Shown: positions 35,062-44,118, counted from the first letter of the stretch. The stretch: DNA of 64,000 bases from Corynebacterium casei LMG S-19264 (GCF_000550785.1 NZ_CP004350.1:1406009-1470008), one strand, 5' to 3'. A program made the numbers and translations. Notes: a model not told the origin generated them from the letters alone.

Positions 35062-35824
35062 TTTTCTTTCACAGAAGCTCGATTCATTTTTAACCTATAC
35101 GCCGCCTTAATGAAGGCGGAGAAAGTTTTATCGCAATGTTAAACCACCCTCGTATTTTCGTGTCCATCGTTGCTGCCTCAGCCTTGGCATTGGCAGGTTG
35201 TAGCAATTCTGAGCAGGACTCCACGCAAAATGATTCTGCGCCAGAAACCGCTGCGAATGCCTCTGCTGAATCAGACGATGATGACGCAGACGACAACGAT
35301 GACGCGGACGATGCTGACGATGCATTGGACTTTGAAGATGCAGTAGTCCGCGCGATGGCAGAAGACGCCGATATGACCGCTATCTTCGGCACGCTGGTCA
35401 ATGAGTCCACCGCGGATATTGAGGTTGTTGGATTTACTTCCAGCATCGAGGCGGGTGTAAATGAAATCCACGAGACCGTTGATGGTCAGATGCGTGAGAA
35501 GGAAGAACCCCTAATCATCCCAGCTGGTGAGTCTGTAACACTTGAGCCAGGTGGCGACCACTTCATGCCCATGGACGTTAGCGAGCCAGTCATGGCTGGC
35601 GATGCAATCACGCTGACCGTTGAACTTGCTGATGGCTCCACCGAAGAATTCGATGATATTCCGGTACGCACCATCGGTGCGGGCGATGAGAACTATGGCG
35701 ACCTTGGCCACGAAGGCCACGGTGACCATGACGATGCTGACGATGCCGGTGACCATGATGACCACGACGATCATGATGATCACGAAGGCCACTAGAGTAA
35801 TTCGCTGTGTTGATTAATTCGCTG
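35027..35824 (+). repeat. Tandem duplication, unit 1 (798 bp)
   Basis: Runs from TGCTGG inside the copC 3' end to just before the same TGCTGG at 35825. It carries the copC tail, the gap and a full PCuAC gene, and is near-identical to unit 2. Confidence 0.92.
35136..35795 (+). CDS. PCuAC-type copper chaperone lipoprotein, copy 1
   Basis: 219 residues. The lipoprotein signal peptide ends ALALAGC (lipid on Cys22). A very acidic linker (about 45-65, mostly Asp/Ala/Glu) follows. The PCuAC beta-barrel (about 75-180) has NEIHETVDGQM and then PGGDHFMPM, fitting the H-x-M...H-x-M copper(I) site. The tail is a His/Asp repeat (HDDADDAGDHDDHDD, then HEGH), probably an extra metal-binding arm. PCuAC proteins deliver copper outside the membrane, for example to cytochrome oxidase. 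A hairpin overlapping the SD precedes it. It has an almost identical neighbour created by tandem duplication; the only protein difference is one extra DDH triplet here. Confidence 0.88.
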   Translation: MLNHPRIFVSIVAASALALAGCSNSEQDSTQNDSAPETAANASAESDDDDADDNDDADDADDALDFEDAVVRAMAEDADMTAIFGTLVNESTADIEVVGFTSSIEAGVNEIHETVDGQMREKEEPLIIPAGESVTLEPGGDHFMPMDVSEPVMAGDAITLTVELADGSTEEFDDIPVRTIGAGDENYGDLGHEGHGDHDDADDAGDHDDHDDHDDHEGH

Positions 35825-36613
35825 TGCTGGCTAAGCGCCGCGGATACGACGCAGAGTAGTTTTCTTTCACAGAAGCTCGATTCATTTTTAACCTATACGC
35901 CGCCTTAATGAAGGCGGAGAAAGTTTTATCGCAATGTTAAACCACCCTCGTATTTTCGTGTCCATCGTTGCTGCCTCAGCCTTGGCATTGGCAGGTTGTA
36001 GCAATTCTGAGCAGGACTCCACGCAAAATGATTCTGCGCCAGAAACCGCTGCGAATGCCTCTGCTGAATCAGACGATGATGACGCAGACGACAACGATGA
36101 CGCGGACGATGCTGACGATGCATTGGACTTTGAAGATGCAGTAGTCCGCGCGATGGCAGAAGACGCCGATATGACCGCTATCTTCGGCACGCTGGTCAAT
36201 GAGTCCACCGCGGATATTGAGGTTGTTGGATTTACTTCCAGCATCGAGGCGGGTGTAAATGAAATCCACGAGACCGTTGATGGTCAGATGCGTGAGAAGG
36301 AAGAACCCCTAATCATCCCAGCTGGTGAGTCTGTAACACTTGAGCCAGGTGGCGACCACTTCATGCCCATGGACGTTAGCGAGCCAGTCATGGCTGGCGA
36401 TGCAATCACGCTGACCGTTGAACTTGCTGATGGCTCCACCGAAGAATTCGATGATATTCCGGTACGCACCATCGGTGCGGGCGATGAGAACTATGGCGAC
36501 CTTGGCCACGAAGGCCACGGTGACCATGACGATGCTGACGATGCCGGTGACCACGACGATCATGATGATCACGAAGGCCACTAGAGTAATTCGCTGTGTT
36601 GATTAATTCGCTG
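35825..36613 (+). repeat. Tandem duplication, unit 2 (789 bp)
   Basis: Starts at the TGCTGG junction, repeats the copC tail (now non-coding) and ends before the TGCTGG at 36614. It is 9 bp shorter than unit 1, owing to loss of one GAC/CAT-type triplet set in the His-rich tail. Confidence 0.92.
35934..36584 (+). CDS. PCuAC-type copper chaperone lipoprotein, copy 2
   Basis: 216 residues, identical to copy 1 by eye apart from the loss of three residues in the His/Asp tail. It has the same lipobox (LAGC, Cys22), the same PCuAC site and the same SD-hairpin (35900-35917). The upstream gap contains the copied last 35 bases of copC. Both copies look functional, which would double the dosage of this protein between CopC and the DyP peroxidase. 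Because the copies are near-identical, unequal recombination could collapse or amplify the array. An assembly artefact is unlikely, as the two units differ. Confidence 0.88.
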   Translation: MLNHPRIFVSIVAASALALAGCSNSEQDSTQNDSAPETAANASAESDDDDADDNDDADDADDALDFEDAVVRAMAEDADMTAIFGTLVNESTADIEVVGFTSSIEAGVNEIHETVDGQMREKEEPLIIPAGESVTLEPGGDHFMPMDVSEPVMAGDAITLTVELADGSTEEFDDIPVRTIGAGDENYGDLGHEGHGDHDDADDAGDHDDHDDHEGH

Positions 36614-36652
36614 TGCTGGTTAAGCACAGCGCTGAAGAAGGAGACAGTTTCC

Positions 36653-38017
36653 ATGGTTGAGCTCGACCGACGAGCCTTACTAGTTCGTGGTGGTCTAGCC
36701 AGCGGGCTCGCTGCGACTGGTGCGATTATTGCTGGGTGCAGCGACCCGAATGCTGCCAATTCCGGCGTGACCGCCCCTGGCGCGGGGGCGGGTGCTGCGG
36801 CGGAGCGTACGGGGGCATCGGAAAGCAATGCGGAAGCCCAATCTGTATCCGACCACGTCCTCGATGATGCAATGGTGCCTTTCGATGGTGACCACCAAGC
36901 CGGCATTACCGCTAACTCCCATGCGGTGTTGAACTTGCTTGGCTTTAACCTGAAAGACTCTGTTGGTAAACGTGAATTCACCAACCTGATGCGTTTGTGG
37001 ACCGCTGATGCGCGCGACTTGTGCACGGCTGAAACCCCGGCGGGCTCACTGGAGCCAGAGATGGTGGATACCCCGGCGAACCTGACCATTACGTGTGGAA
37101 TAGGCGAGCGCGTCTTTGACGTCATCGGTGCGCCCGTGCTGCGCCCGGAGTGGCTGCGGGATGTTGAAGCCTTTGACCGGGACAAGCTGTCACCGGAATG
37201 GGGGCAGACAGACATTGTCTTGCAGATCTGCTGCGATGACGCGGTGACCGCAGGCCATGCCATGCGGCACATGATTCGCGCGGGGCAAGACTATGCGCAG
37301 GTGGCCTGGTTGCAGCAAGGCTTTGGCCATGCCTATGCATCCGGCGGCAAAGAAAAGACCATGCGTAACCACTTTGGGCAGCTCGATGGCACAGTCAACC
37401 CCCGCTCCGATGAAGAAATGGACCAGCAGGTCTGGATCGATGAGGGCCCTGAGTGGGCACAAGGTGGAACATCCATGGTGGTGCGCCGCATTCGCATGAA
37501 TCTTGACACCTGGGAGAAGCTGGACCGCAATTCCCGTGAGAACTCCATCGGGCGCAAGCTTGATAACGGTGCGCCCTTGACTGGTGAGGAAGAGTTCGAC
37601 GAACCAGATTTCGATGCCGTGGACAAATATGGGCTTCCTACTATTGACCGCAATTCGCACATCGCGCGTGCCCAAGCGCCAGACGGCAAGCCTCAGGAGC
37701 GCATGCTGCGCCGTGCTTTTAACTACGATATGCGACCGGACTACGCGCCGATCTCAGAAACCGGCTTCGTTAATGACGAGGAAGAGCTCTCGGGTACCGA
37801 CGTGCAGCTATCGAATTCCGGACTGGTCTTTATTTGTTTCCAGAAAGACATGACCAAGGTTTTTGAACCGATGCAAAGGCGCATGGATGAAGTAGATTTG
37901 CTCAATGAGTGGATTACTCACATTGGCTCGGCAGTCTATTTCGTTCCACCGGGAGTCCACGCCGGTGCAACCACCGGTACCTTTTGGACCGAAACTCTAT
38001 TGGACGCGGTAGGATAG
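36653..38017 (+). CDS. Dyp-type heme peroxidase, Tat-exported lipoprotein (EfeB/DtpA-like)
   Basis: 454 residues from ATG 36653, with SD AAGAAGGAG. The N-terminus DRRALLVRGG is a Tat twin-arginine motif followed by a hydrophobic stretch and the lipobox IIAGC (Cys29), so the folded, heme-loaded enzyme is exported and lipid-anchored. The DyP signature GQLDGTVNP carries the catalytic Asp. MVVRRIRM supplies the distal Arg, and NSHIARA the likely proximal His. In Streptomyces lividans a DyP of this type works with a copper chaperone in copper trafficking and GlxA maturation. The copC-PCuAC-DyP order here fits a similar copper role rather than the EfeUOB iron system, as no efeU or efeO is present. 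Confidence 0.87.
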   Translation: MVELDRRALLVRGGLASGLAATGAIIAGCSDPNAANSGVTAPGAGAGAAAERTGASESNAEAQSVSDHVLDDAMVPFDGDHQAGITANSHAVLNLLGFNLKDSVGKREFTNLMRLWTADARDLCTAETPAGSLEPEMVDTPANLTITCGIGERVFDVIGAPVLRPEWLRDVEAFDRDKLSPEWGQTDIVLQICCDDAVTAGHAMRHMIRAGQDYAQVAWLQQGFGHAYASGGKEKTMRNHFGQLDGTVNPRSDEEMDQQVWIDEGPEWAQGGTSMVVRRIRMNLDTWEKLDRNSRENSIGRKLDNGAPLTGEEEFDEPDFDAVDKYGLPTIDRNSHIARAQAPDGKPQERMLRRAFNYDMRPDYAPISETGFVNDEEELSGTDVQLSNSGLVFICFQKDMTKVFEPMQRRMDEVDLLNEWITHIGSAVYFVPPGVHAGATTGTFWTETLLDAVG

Positions 38018-38089
38018 CCGGGTTAGATCTTGTACATCAGGGTGGCGGCCAGGTAAGCCGTTTTTCCCATTAGCGCAAAGGAGCGCAGC

Positions 38090-40165
38090 ATGTCAGAAGC
38101 AATCGCCGCCATTTCGGTCAACTATGAACCGTTTACCTGCCCAGCAGGCACAGCAGTAGGCGCAGCAATGAAGGAATTGGGTCTTCCTAATAAGGGCTCA
38201 GAGGCGGTTGTGGTGGTGCGTGATGCCGAGGGAACATTGAAGGACCTCGCACACGTGCCAGAAGAAGATGCTGTGTTCACCCCAGTCGCAGCCTGCGAAG
38301 ATGATGGCCGCGCTGTTATCCGCCACTCCTGTGCGCACGTGCTGGCACAAGCCGTACAGGCTGAGTTCCCAGGCACCAAGTTGGGCATCGGCCCGGCGAT
38401 TGAGAATGGTTTCTACTACGATTTCCAGACCGCGGAGCCTTTCACGCCTGAGGATCTCAAGACCATTGAAAAGCGCATGAAGAAGATCATCAAGACCGGT
38501 CAGCGCTTTGAGCGTGGTGTCTTCGCTTCCAATGAGGAAGCAGCATCAGCGCTCAAGGACGAGCCATTCAAGTTCGAACTGATTGAGGATAAGGGCAATG
38601 TTGACCCGAATTCCGATGAGGCAACCGAAGTTGGCGCTGGTGAGCTGACCTACTACGACAACGTCAACCCACGCACCAATGAGGTGGAATGGTCTGACTT
38701 GTGCCGTGGCCCGCACCTGCCAACCACCAAGTATGTTCCAGCATTTACCTTGACCCGTTCTTCCGCTGCCTACTGGCGCGGTGACCAAGACAACGCTGGC
38801 CTGCAGCGCATCTACGGCACCGCATGGGAATCCAAGGAATCCCTTGATGCCTACCAGTTGATGATGGAAGAAGCCGAAAAGCGCGACCACCGCCGTCTAG
38901 GGACCGAACTTGACTTGTTCAGCTTCCCGGATGACCTGGGCTCTGGCCTTCCTGTTTTTCACCCCAACGGTGGCATCATTCGCACCGAGATGGAAGACCA
39001 CTCCCGCCGTCGCCACATTGAAGCTGGCTACTCCTTTGTCAACACCCCGCACATCACCAAACAGGACCTCTTTGAGCGTTCCGGTCACTTGGGCTTCTAC
39101 AAGGACGGCATGTTCCCACCAATGCAGGTGGATGCGGAATATGACGAAGAGGGCAATGAGACCAAACCGGGTCAGGAGTACTACCTGAAGCCGATGAACT
39201 GCCCAATGCACAACCTGATCTTTGACACCCGTGGTCGTTCCTACCGTGAACTGCCATTGCGCCTGTTTGAGTTCGGCAATGTCTACCGTTACGAAAAGTC
39301 CGGTGTTATTCACGGTCTGACCCGTGCGCGTGGCTTTACCCAGGACGACGCGCACATCTACTGCACCGAAGACCAGCTCGAAGGTGAGCTGACCTCAGTG
39401 TTGGACTTCATTATTTCCTTGCTGAAGGACTACGGTCTGGATGACTTCTACTTGGAGCTGTCCACCCGTGACCCGAAGAAGTCTGTGGGATCTGATGAGA
39501 TTTGGGAGCGTTCTACGGAGATTTTGGCTCGCGTGGCTGAGAAGTCCGGTCTGGATCTGGTTCCGGACCCAGAAGGCGCTGCTTTCTATGGTCCAAAGAT
39601 TTCCGTTCAGGCGCGTGACGCTATTGGTCGTACCTGGCAGATGTCCACGGTTCAGTTGGACTTCAACATGCCAGAGCGTTTCAACCTGGAGTACACCTCT
39701 TCGGATGGATCGAAGCAGCAGCCAATCATGATTCACCGCGCGCTGTTCGGTTCCATTGAGCGCTTCTTCGGCGTACTGCTTGAGCACTACGCTGGTGCTT
39801 TCCCAGTGTGGCTCGCACCGCACCAGGTAGTTGGTATCCCAGTCTCTGAAGACAACGTGGGACACCTGGAGCAGGTCATCGCTAAGCTGCGCAAGAAGGG
39901 CATCCGCGCTGAGGTGGATACTTCTGATGACCGCATGCAGAAGAAGATCCGCAACCACACCACCGGCAAGGTGCCTTTCATGTTGCTGGCTGGTGCACGT
40001 GACGTGGAAGCAGACGCTGTGTCCTTCCGTTTCTTGGACGGCTCTCAGGCCAATGGCGTGCAGGTTGATGAGGCAGTCGAGCTGATTACCAACTGGATTG
40101 CAGAGCGTAATAACGCGCAGCCAAACCAGGAAAACATTGAGGCGCGACGCACCGAGAACGCCTAA
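38090..40165 (+). CDS. thrS: Threonyl-tRNA synthetase
   Basis: Charges tRNA-Thr in the cytosol. The 691 residues include an N-terminal TGS domain ([15 protein letters not shown]) and an editing domain with the [12 protein letters not shown] and CRGPHLP metal-site motifs. The class II core has motif 1, [16 protein letters not shown] (motif 2 neighbourhood with the zinc Cys), and the [26 protein letters not shown] region. [17 protein letters not shown] (motif 3) and an anticodon-binding C-terminus complete it. It heads the run thrS, HIT, pgsA, patA, pimA, the same order as in mycobacteria. No T-box leader was seen in the 72-bp gap before it. SD AAGGAG is 6 bases from the ATG. Confidence 0.97.
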   Translation: MSEAIAAISVNYEPFTCPAGTAVGAAMKELGLPNKGSEAVVVVRDAEGTLKDLAHVPEEDAVFTPVAACEDDGRAVIRHSCAHVLAQAVQAEFPGTKLGIGPAIENGFYYDFQTAEPFTPEDLKTIEKRMKKIIKTGQRFERGVFASNEEAASALKDEPFKFELIEDKGNVDPNSDEATEVGAGELTYYDNVNPRTNEVEWSDLCRGPHLPTTKYVPAFTLTRSSAAYWRGDQDNAGLQRIYGTAWESKESLDAYQLMMEEAEKRDHRRLGTELDLFSFPDDLGSGLPVFHPNGGIIRTEMEDHSRRRHIEAGYSFVNTPHITKQDLFERSGHLGFYKDGMFPPMQVDAEYDEEGNETKPGQEYYLKPMNCPMHNLIFDTRGRSYRELPLRLFEFGNVYRYEKSGVIHGLTRARGFTQDDAHIYCTEDQLEGELTSVLDFIISLLKDYGLDDFYLELSTRDPKKSVGSDEIWERSTEILARVAEKSGLDLVPDPEGAAFYGPKISVQARDAIGRTWQMSTVQLDFNMPERFNLEYTSSDGSKQQPIMIHRALFGSIERFFGVLLEHYAGAFPVWLAPHQVVGIPVSEDNVGHLEQVIAKLRKKGIRAEVDTSDDRMQKKIRNHTTGKVPFMLLAGARDVEADAVSFRFLDGSQANGVQVDEAVELITNWIAERNNAQPNQENIEARRTENA

Positions 40166-40246
40166 GCACAAAAGCTACCCATACCAAGAATCTGCAGCCT
40201 AAGACTCGCCACTTGCAGGGCGAGAAGAAAGGACACGTCCTCAGTC

Positions 40247-40858
40247 ATGGCCAACTCCTCAGCCGAGAGCGAGAAAGAAGGACAAGAAGGAATGGACGTG
40301 TACGTGGATTCTGGTGTGGGTGAGCCAGACCGCCTCGAACGGCTGTGGGCCCCTTTTCGCATGGCGTACATTAACAAACGCACCAAGGACCCGTTTGTTG
40401 AAGCACCAAAGAAAGATGATGAGGAAGCACTCATCATCGCCCGCGGGGAACACGTTTATGCACTTCTGAACCTGTTTCCTTATAACGCAGGCCACCTGAT
40501 GGTGGTGCCTTACCGCAAAGAATCCAACTTCGAGGATCTCACCGAACCAGAGACGGCTGAGCTCATGGCGTTTGTGAAGAAAGCCATCCGAGTGCTTAAG
40601 AAGGTGTCACGGCCTGAAGCAATCAACGTAGGATTCAACCTAGGTAAGGCATCAGGTGGTTCGGTGGGAGATCATCTTCACATGCATGTCGTGCCGCGCT
40701 GGTCAGGTGATAGTAATTTTATGACTATTCTTGATGGAGCGAAGGTTTTGCCGCAGCTGCTGAAAGATACGCGGCAGGTGCTTGCCAAGGGCTGGCAAGA
40801 AATTGAGTTGGAGGATAGCCAAATGGAGACTTCTAAGAGGGAGAACCCCAGTGCTTAG
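40247..40858 (+). CDS. HIT family (histidine triad) nucleotide hydrolase/phosphorylase
   Basis: A 203-residue cytosolic enzyme acting on dinucleoside polyphosphates or nucleotide conjugates; its mycobacterial counterpart Rv2613c is an AP4A phosphorylase. The triad HLHMHVVPRW near residue 145 is complete, preceded by NLFPYNAGHLMVVPYRK. The N-terminal 35 residues are a charged extension, and MDVYVD (about residue 16) is an alternative start. The last 8 bases overlap the pgsA GTG start, so pgsA translation is probably coupled to it. Confidence 0.9.
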   Translation: MANSSAESEKEGQEGMDVYVDSGVGEPDRLERLWAPFRMAYINKRTKDPFVEAPKKDDEEALIIARGEHVYALLNLFPYNAGHLMVVPYRKESNFEDLTEPETAELMAFVKKAIRVLKKVSRPEAINVGFNLGKASGGSVGDHLHMHVVPRWSGDSNFMTILDGAKVLPQLLKDTRQVLAKGWQEIELEDSQMETSKRENPSA

Positions 40859-41510
40859 CGTCCATGGGCGCAAGCCTGCGGCGGTCGTTGTTGAGCCGGT
40901 TGCTCGCGCGTTCCTCAAAGTAGGTTTGACTCCCAATGCTGTTACCCTCATTGGCACTTTTGTCACCATCGCGATCACGGTGACTCTGATTCCAAGCGGA
41001 TATTTGTTCGCGGCAGCAGTTTTTTCGGGCCTTTTCGCTGCTTTTGACATGGTTGATGGGACCATGGCGCGGTTGAGCGGCGGGGGCACGAAGTTCGGCG
41101 CAACGCTTGATGCCAGCTGCGACCGTATTACTGACGGCGCATTGTTTGCTGCCATCATTTGGTACTTGATTTATCAGGACAATGCCCATCCGGCTACCAT
41201 TTTTGCAGCTCTCGTGGTGTTGGTGACCTCGCAGGTCATTTCCTATGTCAAAGCCCGCGGTGAGGCTTCAGGGTTTGCCATGGTCGGCGGTTTGATTGAA
41301 CGCCCGGAACGTCTCATCCTTGGCTTGGTTGGCATTGGTTTGGAAGGTCTTGGCGTGCCATATATCCTCCCAATCTGCTTGTGGGTCTTGGCCGTAGGTT
41401 CATGTTTCACCGTCTACCAGCGCCTCATGTTGGCTTTCAAACAGGACCAGCAGCAACAGGCCCAACAACGAAAGCCCAGTGGCGGCCCAAACCCCGCGAA
41501 GCCAGCCTGA
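40851..41510 (+). CDS. pgsA: Phosphatidylinositol phosphate synthase (CDP-alcohol phosphatidyltransferase)
   Basis: Makes phosphatidylinositol phosphate from CDP-diacylglycerol and inositol-1-phosphate in the inner membrane, the first step to PIMs and LAM. It has 219 residues from GTG 40851 (VLSVHGRK), which overlaps the HIT gene by 8 bases. The family signature D-x2-D-G-x2-A-R-x8-G-x3-D-x3-D is fully readable from DMVDGTMAR to ATLDASCD. About six hydrophobic helices follow the usual pattern, and the C-terminal tail is Gln/Pro rich. Inositol phosphate supply could involve the suhB product encoded in the same window. Confidence 0.93.
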   Translation: MLSVHGRKPAAVVVEPVARAFLKVGLTPNAVTLIGTFVTIAITVTLIPSGYLFAAAVFSGLFAAFDMVDGTMARLSGGGTKFGATLDASCDRITDGALFAAIIWYLIYQDNAHPATIFAALVVLVTSQVISYVKARGEASGFAMVGGLIERPERLILGLVGIGLEGLGVPYILPICLWVLAVGSCFTVYQRLMLAFKQDQQQQAQQRKPSGGPNPAKPA

Positions 41511-41518
41511 GAGGATAA

Positions 41519-42427
41519 ATGTTTAGCAAAGAAGACATCTCCGCGGCAGGCTACCTAGCTGGGTGGTCAGTGGTAAAGCACTTGCCGTTGCCGTTTGCCC
41601 GGTGGGTTTTTAACAAGGTCGCAGACAAAGTCTCCGACAATGGCAAGGGGATGGATCAGCTTCGCCGCAACCTCGCCCGCGTGGTGGGGCCGGGGAATGT
41701 CACCGCAGAGTTGGTGCGTAAATCCATGCGCTCATATATGCGCTATTGGATGGAGGCTTTTCGGCTTCAAACCATTCAGAAAGAACCAGACCTGCACCGT
41801 CAGCTTCTAGCAGGGTTGGAGGGCAAAGAGCTTATCGATGCCTCCTTGGCCTCTGATAAAGGCACCATCCTGGCTCTGACCCACAGTGGCAACTGGGATA
41901 TGGCCGGGGTTTTCTTAGTTGGCTATGACGGCCCATTTACAACGGTGGCTGAAAGGGTAAAACCTGAAAGGCTTTTTGAAGCCTTCGTGGAATACCGCGA
42001 GTCCCTGGGCTTTAAAGTTATTGCTTTAACCGGTGGGGAACAGCCTCCTTTTGAACAACTGAAGGAAGCGCTCAATGCTGGTGAAGTGGTGTGCTTGCTG
42101 TCTGAACGTGATTTAACGCGCAGCGGGGTAGAAGTAGATTTCTTTGGCGAGCCCTGCAATATGGCCGCGGGTCCGGCGTTGCTTGCGCAAGAAACCCGAG
42201 CTAATCTTCACGCAGTTCATTGCTTCTTCGATGACTCCACGCCTGGCTGGGGTATGACGGTCTCAGAACCGATTGAGGTCACGGACACGCAAGCCACAAC
42301 GCAGCGTATCGCGCATGCTTTTGAGGGATTTTTAAGGCGGCGCCCAGAAGATTGGCACATGTTGCAGCCACAATGGAATGTGGATGTTGAAGCGCGTCGC
42401 AGGCGGCGCAAACAGGGACAAAACTAG
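41519..42427 (+). CDS. patA: Phosphatidylinositol mannoside acyltransferase
   Basis: A 302-residue LpxL/HtrB-like acyltransferase on the inner face of the membrane that adds an acyl chain to the mannose of PIM1/PIM2. The catalytic H-x4-D motif is HSGNWDMAG (about residues 121-129). A second conserved block is LLSERDLTRSGVEVDFFG, and the C-terminus is Arg rich. It starts 8 bases after the pgsA stop and is followed 48 bases later by pimA, so the three form one operon with the HIT gene. Name assigned from the motif and the order pgsA-patA-pimA. Confidence 0.9.
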   Translation: MFSKEDISAAGYLAGWSVVKHLPLPFARWVFNKVADKVSDNGKGMDQLRRNLARVVGPGNVTAELVRKSMRSYMRYWMEAFRLQTIQKEPDLHRQLLAGLEGKELIDASLASDKGTILALTHSGNWDMAGVFLVGYDGPFTTVAERVKPERLFEAFVEYRESLGFKVIALTGGEQPPFEQLKEALNAGEVVCLLSERDLTRSGVEVDFFGEPCNMAAGPALLAQETRANLHAVHCFFDDSTPGWGMTVSEPIEVTDTQATTQRIAHAFEGFLRRRPEDWHMLQPQWNVDVEARRRRRKQGQN

Positions 42428-42475
42428 TCAAGTACTCAGTAATCAGGTGCGGTTTAGGAAGGTTTGGACACAACT

Positions 42476-43603
42476 ATGCGTATTGGATTGGTGTGCCCCT
42501 ATTCTTTCGACGAACCCGGTGGCGTTCAAGCCCACATGCTGGACTTGGCGTCAGTATTTTTGGACCAAGGACACTTTGTGCAGGTCCTAGGGCCTGCTTC
42601 AGCAAAGACGGAAATGCCAGACTTTGTGGTCAAAGGCGGCGGCTCGATCCCGATTTCCTACAATGGCTCGGTGGCTCGGCTTTCGGTGGGCCCGCAGGTG
42701 TCCAAGCGCGTGAAAAAGTTCATTCGCGAAGGCAACTTCGACGTCCTGCATATCCATGAGCCGAATTCCCCGAGTTATTCCATGCGGGCGCTGCGTATCG
42801 CGGAAGGACCCATTGTGGCGACCTACCATGCATCGGCAGCCAACTCGCGCCTTTTGCAGTTAGCCAAACCGATTCTCAACCCTATGCTGGATAAGATTCG
42901 TGGCGGTATTGCCGTTTCTGAAATGGCTCGGCGCTGGCAGGTCGAGCAGCTTGGTGGCGATCCTGTACTCATTCCGAACGGCGTGGACACATCCGTCTAC
43001 GCGGGTGCCCGCAAGCTGCATGAAGAAAAGCTCGCCTTGGCAGAGACCAGCGGTGAAAGTAGCAATGATCCAATCGAGATCGTTTTTCTGGGCCGCCTTG
43101 ATGAATCCCGCAAGGGTCTAGACGTGTTGCTGGATGCGCTGGAGCATATTCACCGCCCAATTCGGGTAACTGTCATGGGCGGAGGTCACGCTCGGTCCCG
43201 GCCTGGCGTGGACTTTGTGGGACGCGTTTCAGATTTGGACAAAGCTACGATTTTGGGCCGTGCGGATATCTACGTTGCGCCCAATAGGGGCGGGGAGTCC
43301 TTCGGTATTGTCCTGGTGGAAGCCATGGCTGCCGGTTGTGCTGTCGTCGCAAGTGACCTTGAAGCATTTGCTGCTGTCTGCGACGCAGATTCCCCGCAGC
43401 CGGCAGGGCTGCTATTTAAAAACGGTGATGCTCGAGACTTAGCCGCGAAAATCACGCATCTTATCGATGACGATGCGGCGCGCCACGAGTTGATTGCAGC
43501 AGGCACCAAACGTTCCCAGCAATACGATTGGGACCATGTGGCAGCGGCTGTCATGCAAGTTTATGAAACTGTTCAAGACGGCACGAAGGTTCGCATCGGT
43601 TAA
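42476..43603 (+). CDS. pimA: Phosphatidylinositol alpha-mannosyltransferase
   Basis: Adds the first mannose from GDP-mannose to phosphatidylinositol at the cytosolic side of the membrane. It is a GT4 enzyme of 375 residues from ATG 42476 (MRIGLVCPY); TTG 42464 is an alternative start. The N-terminal Gly-rich loop SFDEPGGVQAHMLDLA, HIHEPNSPSYSMRAL, and the C-terminal domain with FLGRLDESRKGLDVLLDA and the nucleotide-sugar motif E-x7-E (ESFGIVLVE) are all present. SD AGGAAGG lies upstream. Confidence 0.94.
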   Translation: MRIGLVCPYSFDEPGGVQAHMLDLASVFLDQGHFVQVLGPASAKTEMPDFVVKGGGSIPISYNGSVARLSVGPQVSKRVKKFIREGNFDVLHIHEPNSPSYSMRALRIAEGPIVATYHASAANSRLLQLAKPILNPMLDKIRGGIAVSEMARRWQVEQLGGDPVLIPNGVDTSVYAGARKLHEEKLALAETSGESSNDPIEIVFLGRLDESRKGLDVLLDALEHIHRPIRVTVMGGGHARSRPGVDFVGRVSDLDKATILGRADIYVAPNRGGESFGIVLVEAMAAGCAVVASDLEAFAAVCDADSPQPAGLLFKNGDARDLAAKITHLIDDDAARHELIAAGTKRSQQYDWDHVAAAVMQVYETVQDGTKVRIG

Positions 43604-43605
43604 CA

Positions 43606-44118
43606 ATGAACACAATATTGCTAATTATCGCCACGGTTGTCATCACCGTTATGGCGCTGTGGGCGTATTTCACCGCGCAGCGGCTCAACACCCTGCACAT
43701 TCGAACCGACGCTGCATTGGCACAGCTGCAAGCCATGTTGGATCGACGCGCAGCTGTAATCGGGGTGCTCATTCCGTCGATCGCGGCCACTGCCACAAAG
43801 GCCGAAGGGGTTCCCTTGCGCCACGGTCAGTTCGATGAGCGAGCACAACGCGAACGTGAGCTCAACCAGGCAGTTCACAGCTTCCTTGAGACAGAGCCTG
43901 GATTGGGATCTGACTTGGCGAGGGGAAACTCGATTTCGGCTAATCCGCAGCTTGTCGATGCCGAAACGCGCGTCCATCTAGCGCACCGCTTCTACAATGA
44001 AGCAGTCTCAGACACCCGCGGGCTGCGACTACGCCCAACGGTAAGGGTGCTTCGCCTCGGCGGCACAGCACCTTTACCGGAGTTTTTTGAGTACTCTTTT
44101 AAACTCGATCAGTCGTAG
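43606..44118 (+). CDS. Membrane-anchored protein with LemA-like helical region
   Basis: 170 residues beginning 3 bases after the pimA stop, so it is part of the PIM operon. One N-terminal helix (TILLIIATVVITVMALWAYF) is followed by NTLHIRTDAALAQLQAMLDRRAAV, a helical pattern like that of LemA proteins. The rest is a soluble helical domain. It is conserved next to pimA in corynebacteria as far as I can recall, without a known role. The last 20 bases overlap the 3' end of the convergent GT87 gene. Confidence 0.7.
   Translation: MNTILLIIATVVITVMALWAYFTAQRLNTLHIRTDAALAQLQAMLDRRAAVIGVLIPSIAATATKAEGVPLRHGQFDERAQRERELNQAVHSFLETEPGLGSDLARGNSISANPQLVDAETRVHLAHRFYNEAVSDTRGLRLRPTVRVLRLGGTAPLPEFFEYSFKLDQS

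Noticed and set aside
38018-38089. T-box or other riboswitch before thrS
   Set aside because: Only 72 bases are available, with no T-box sequence or large structure visible.
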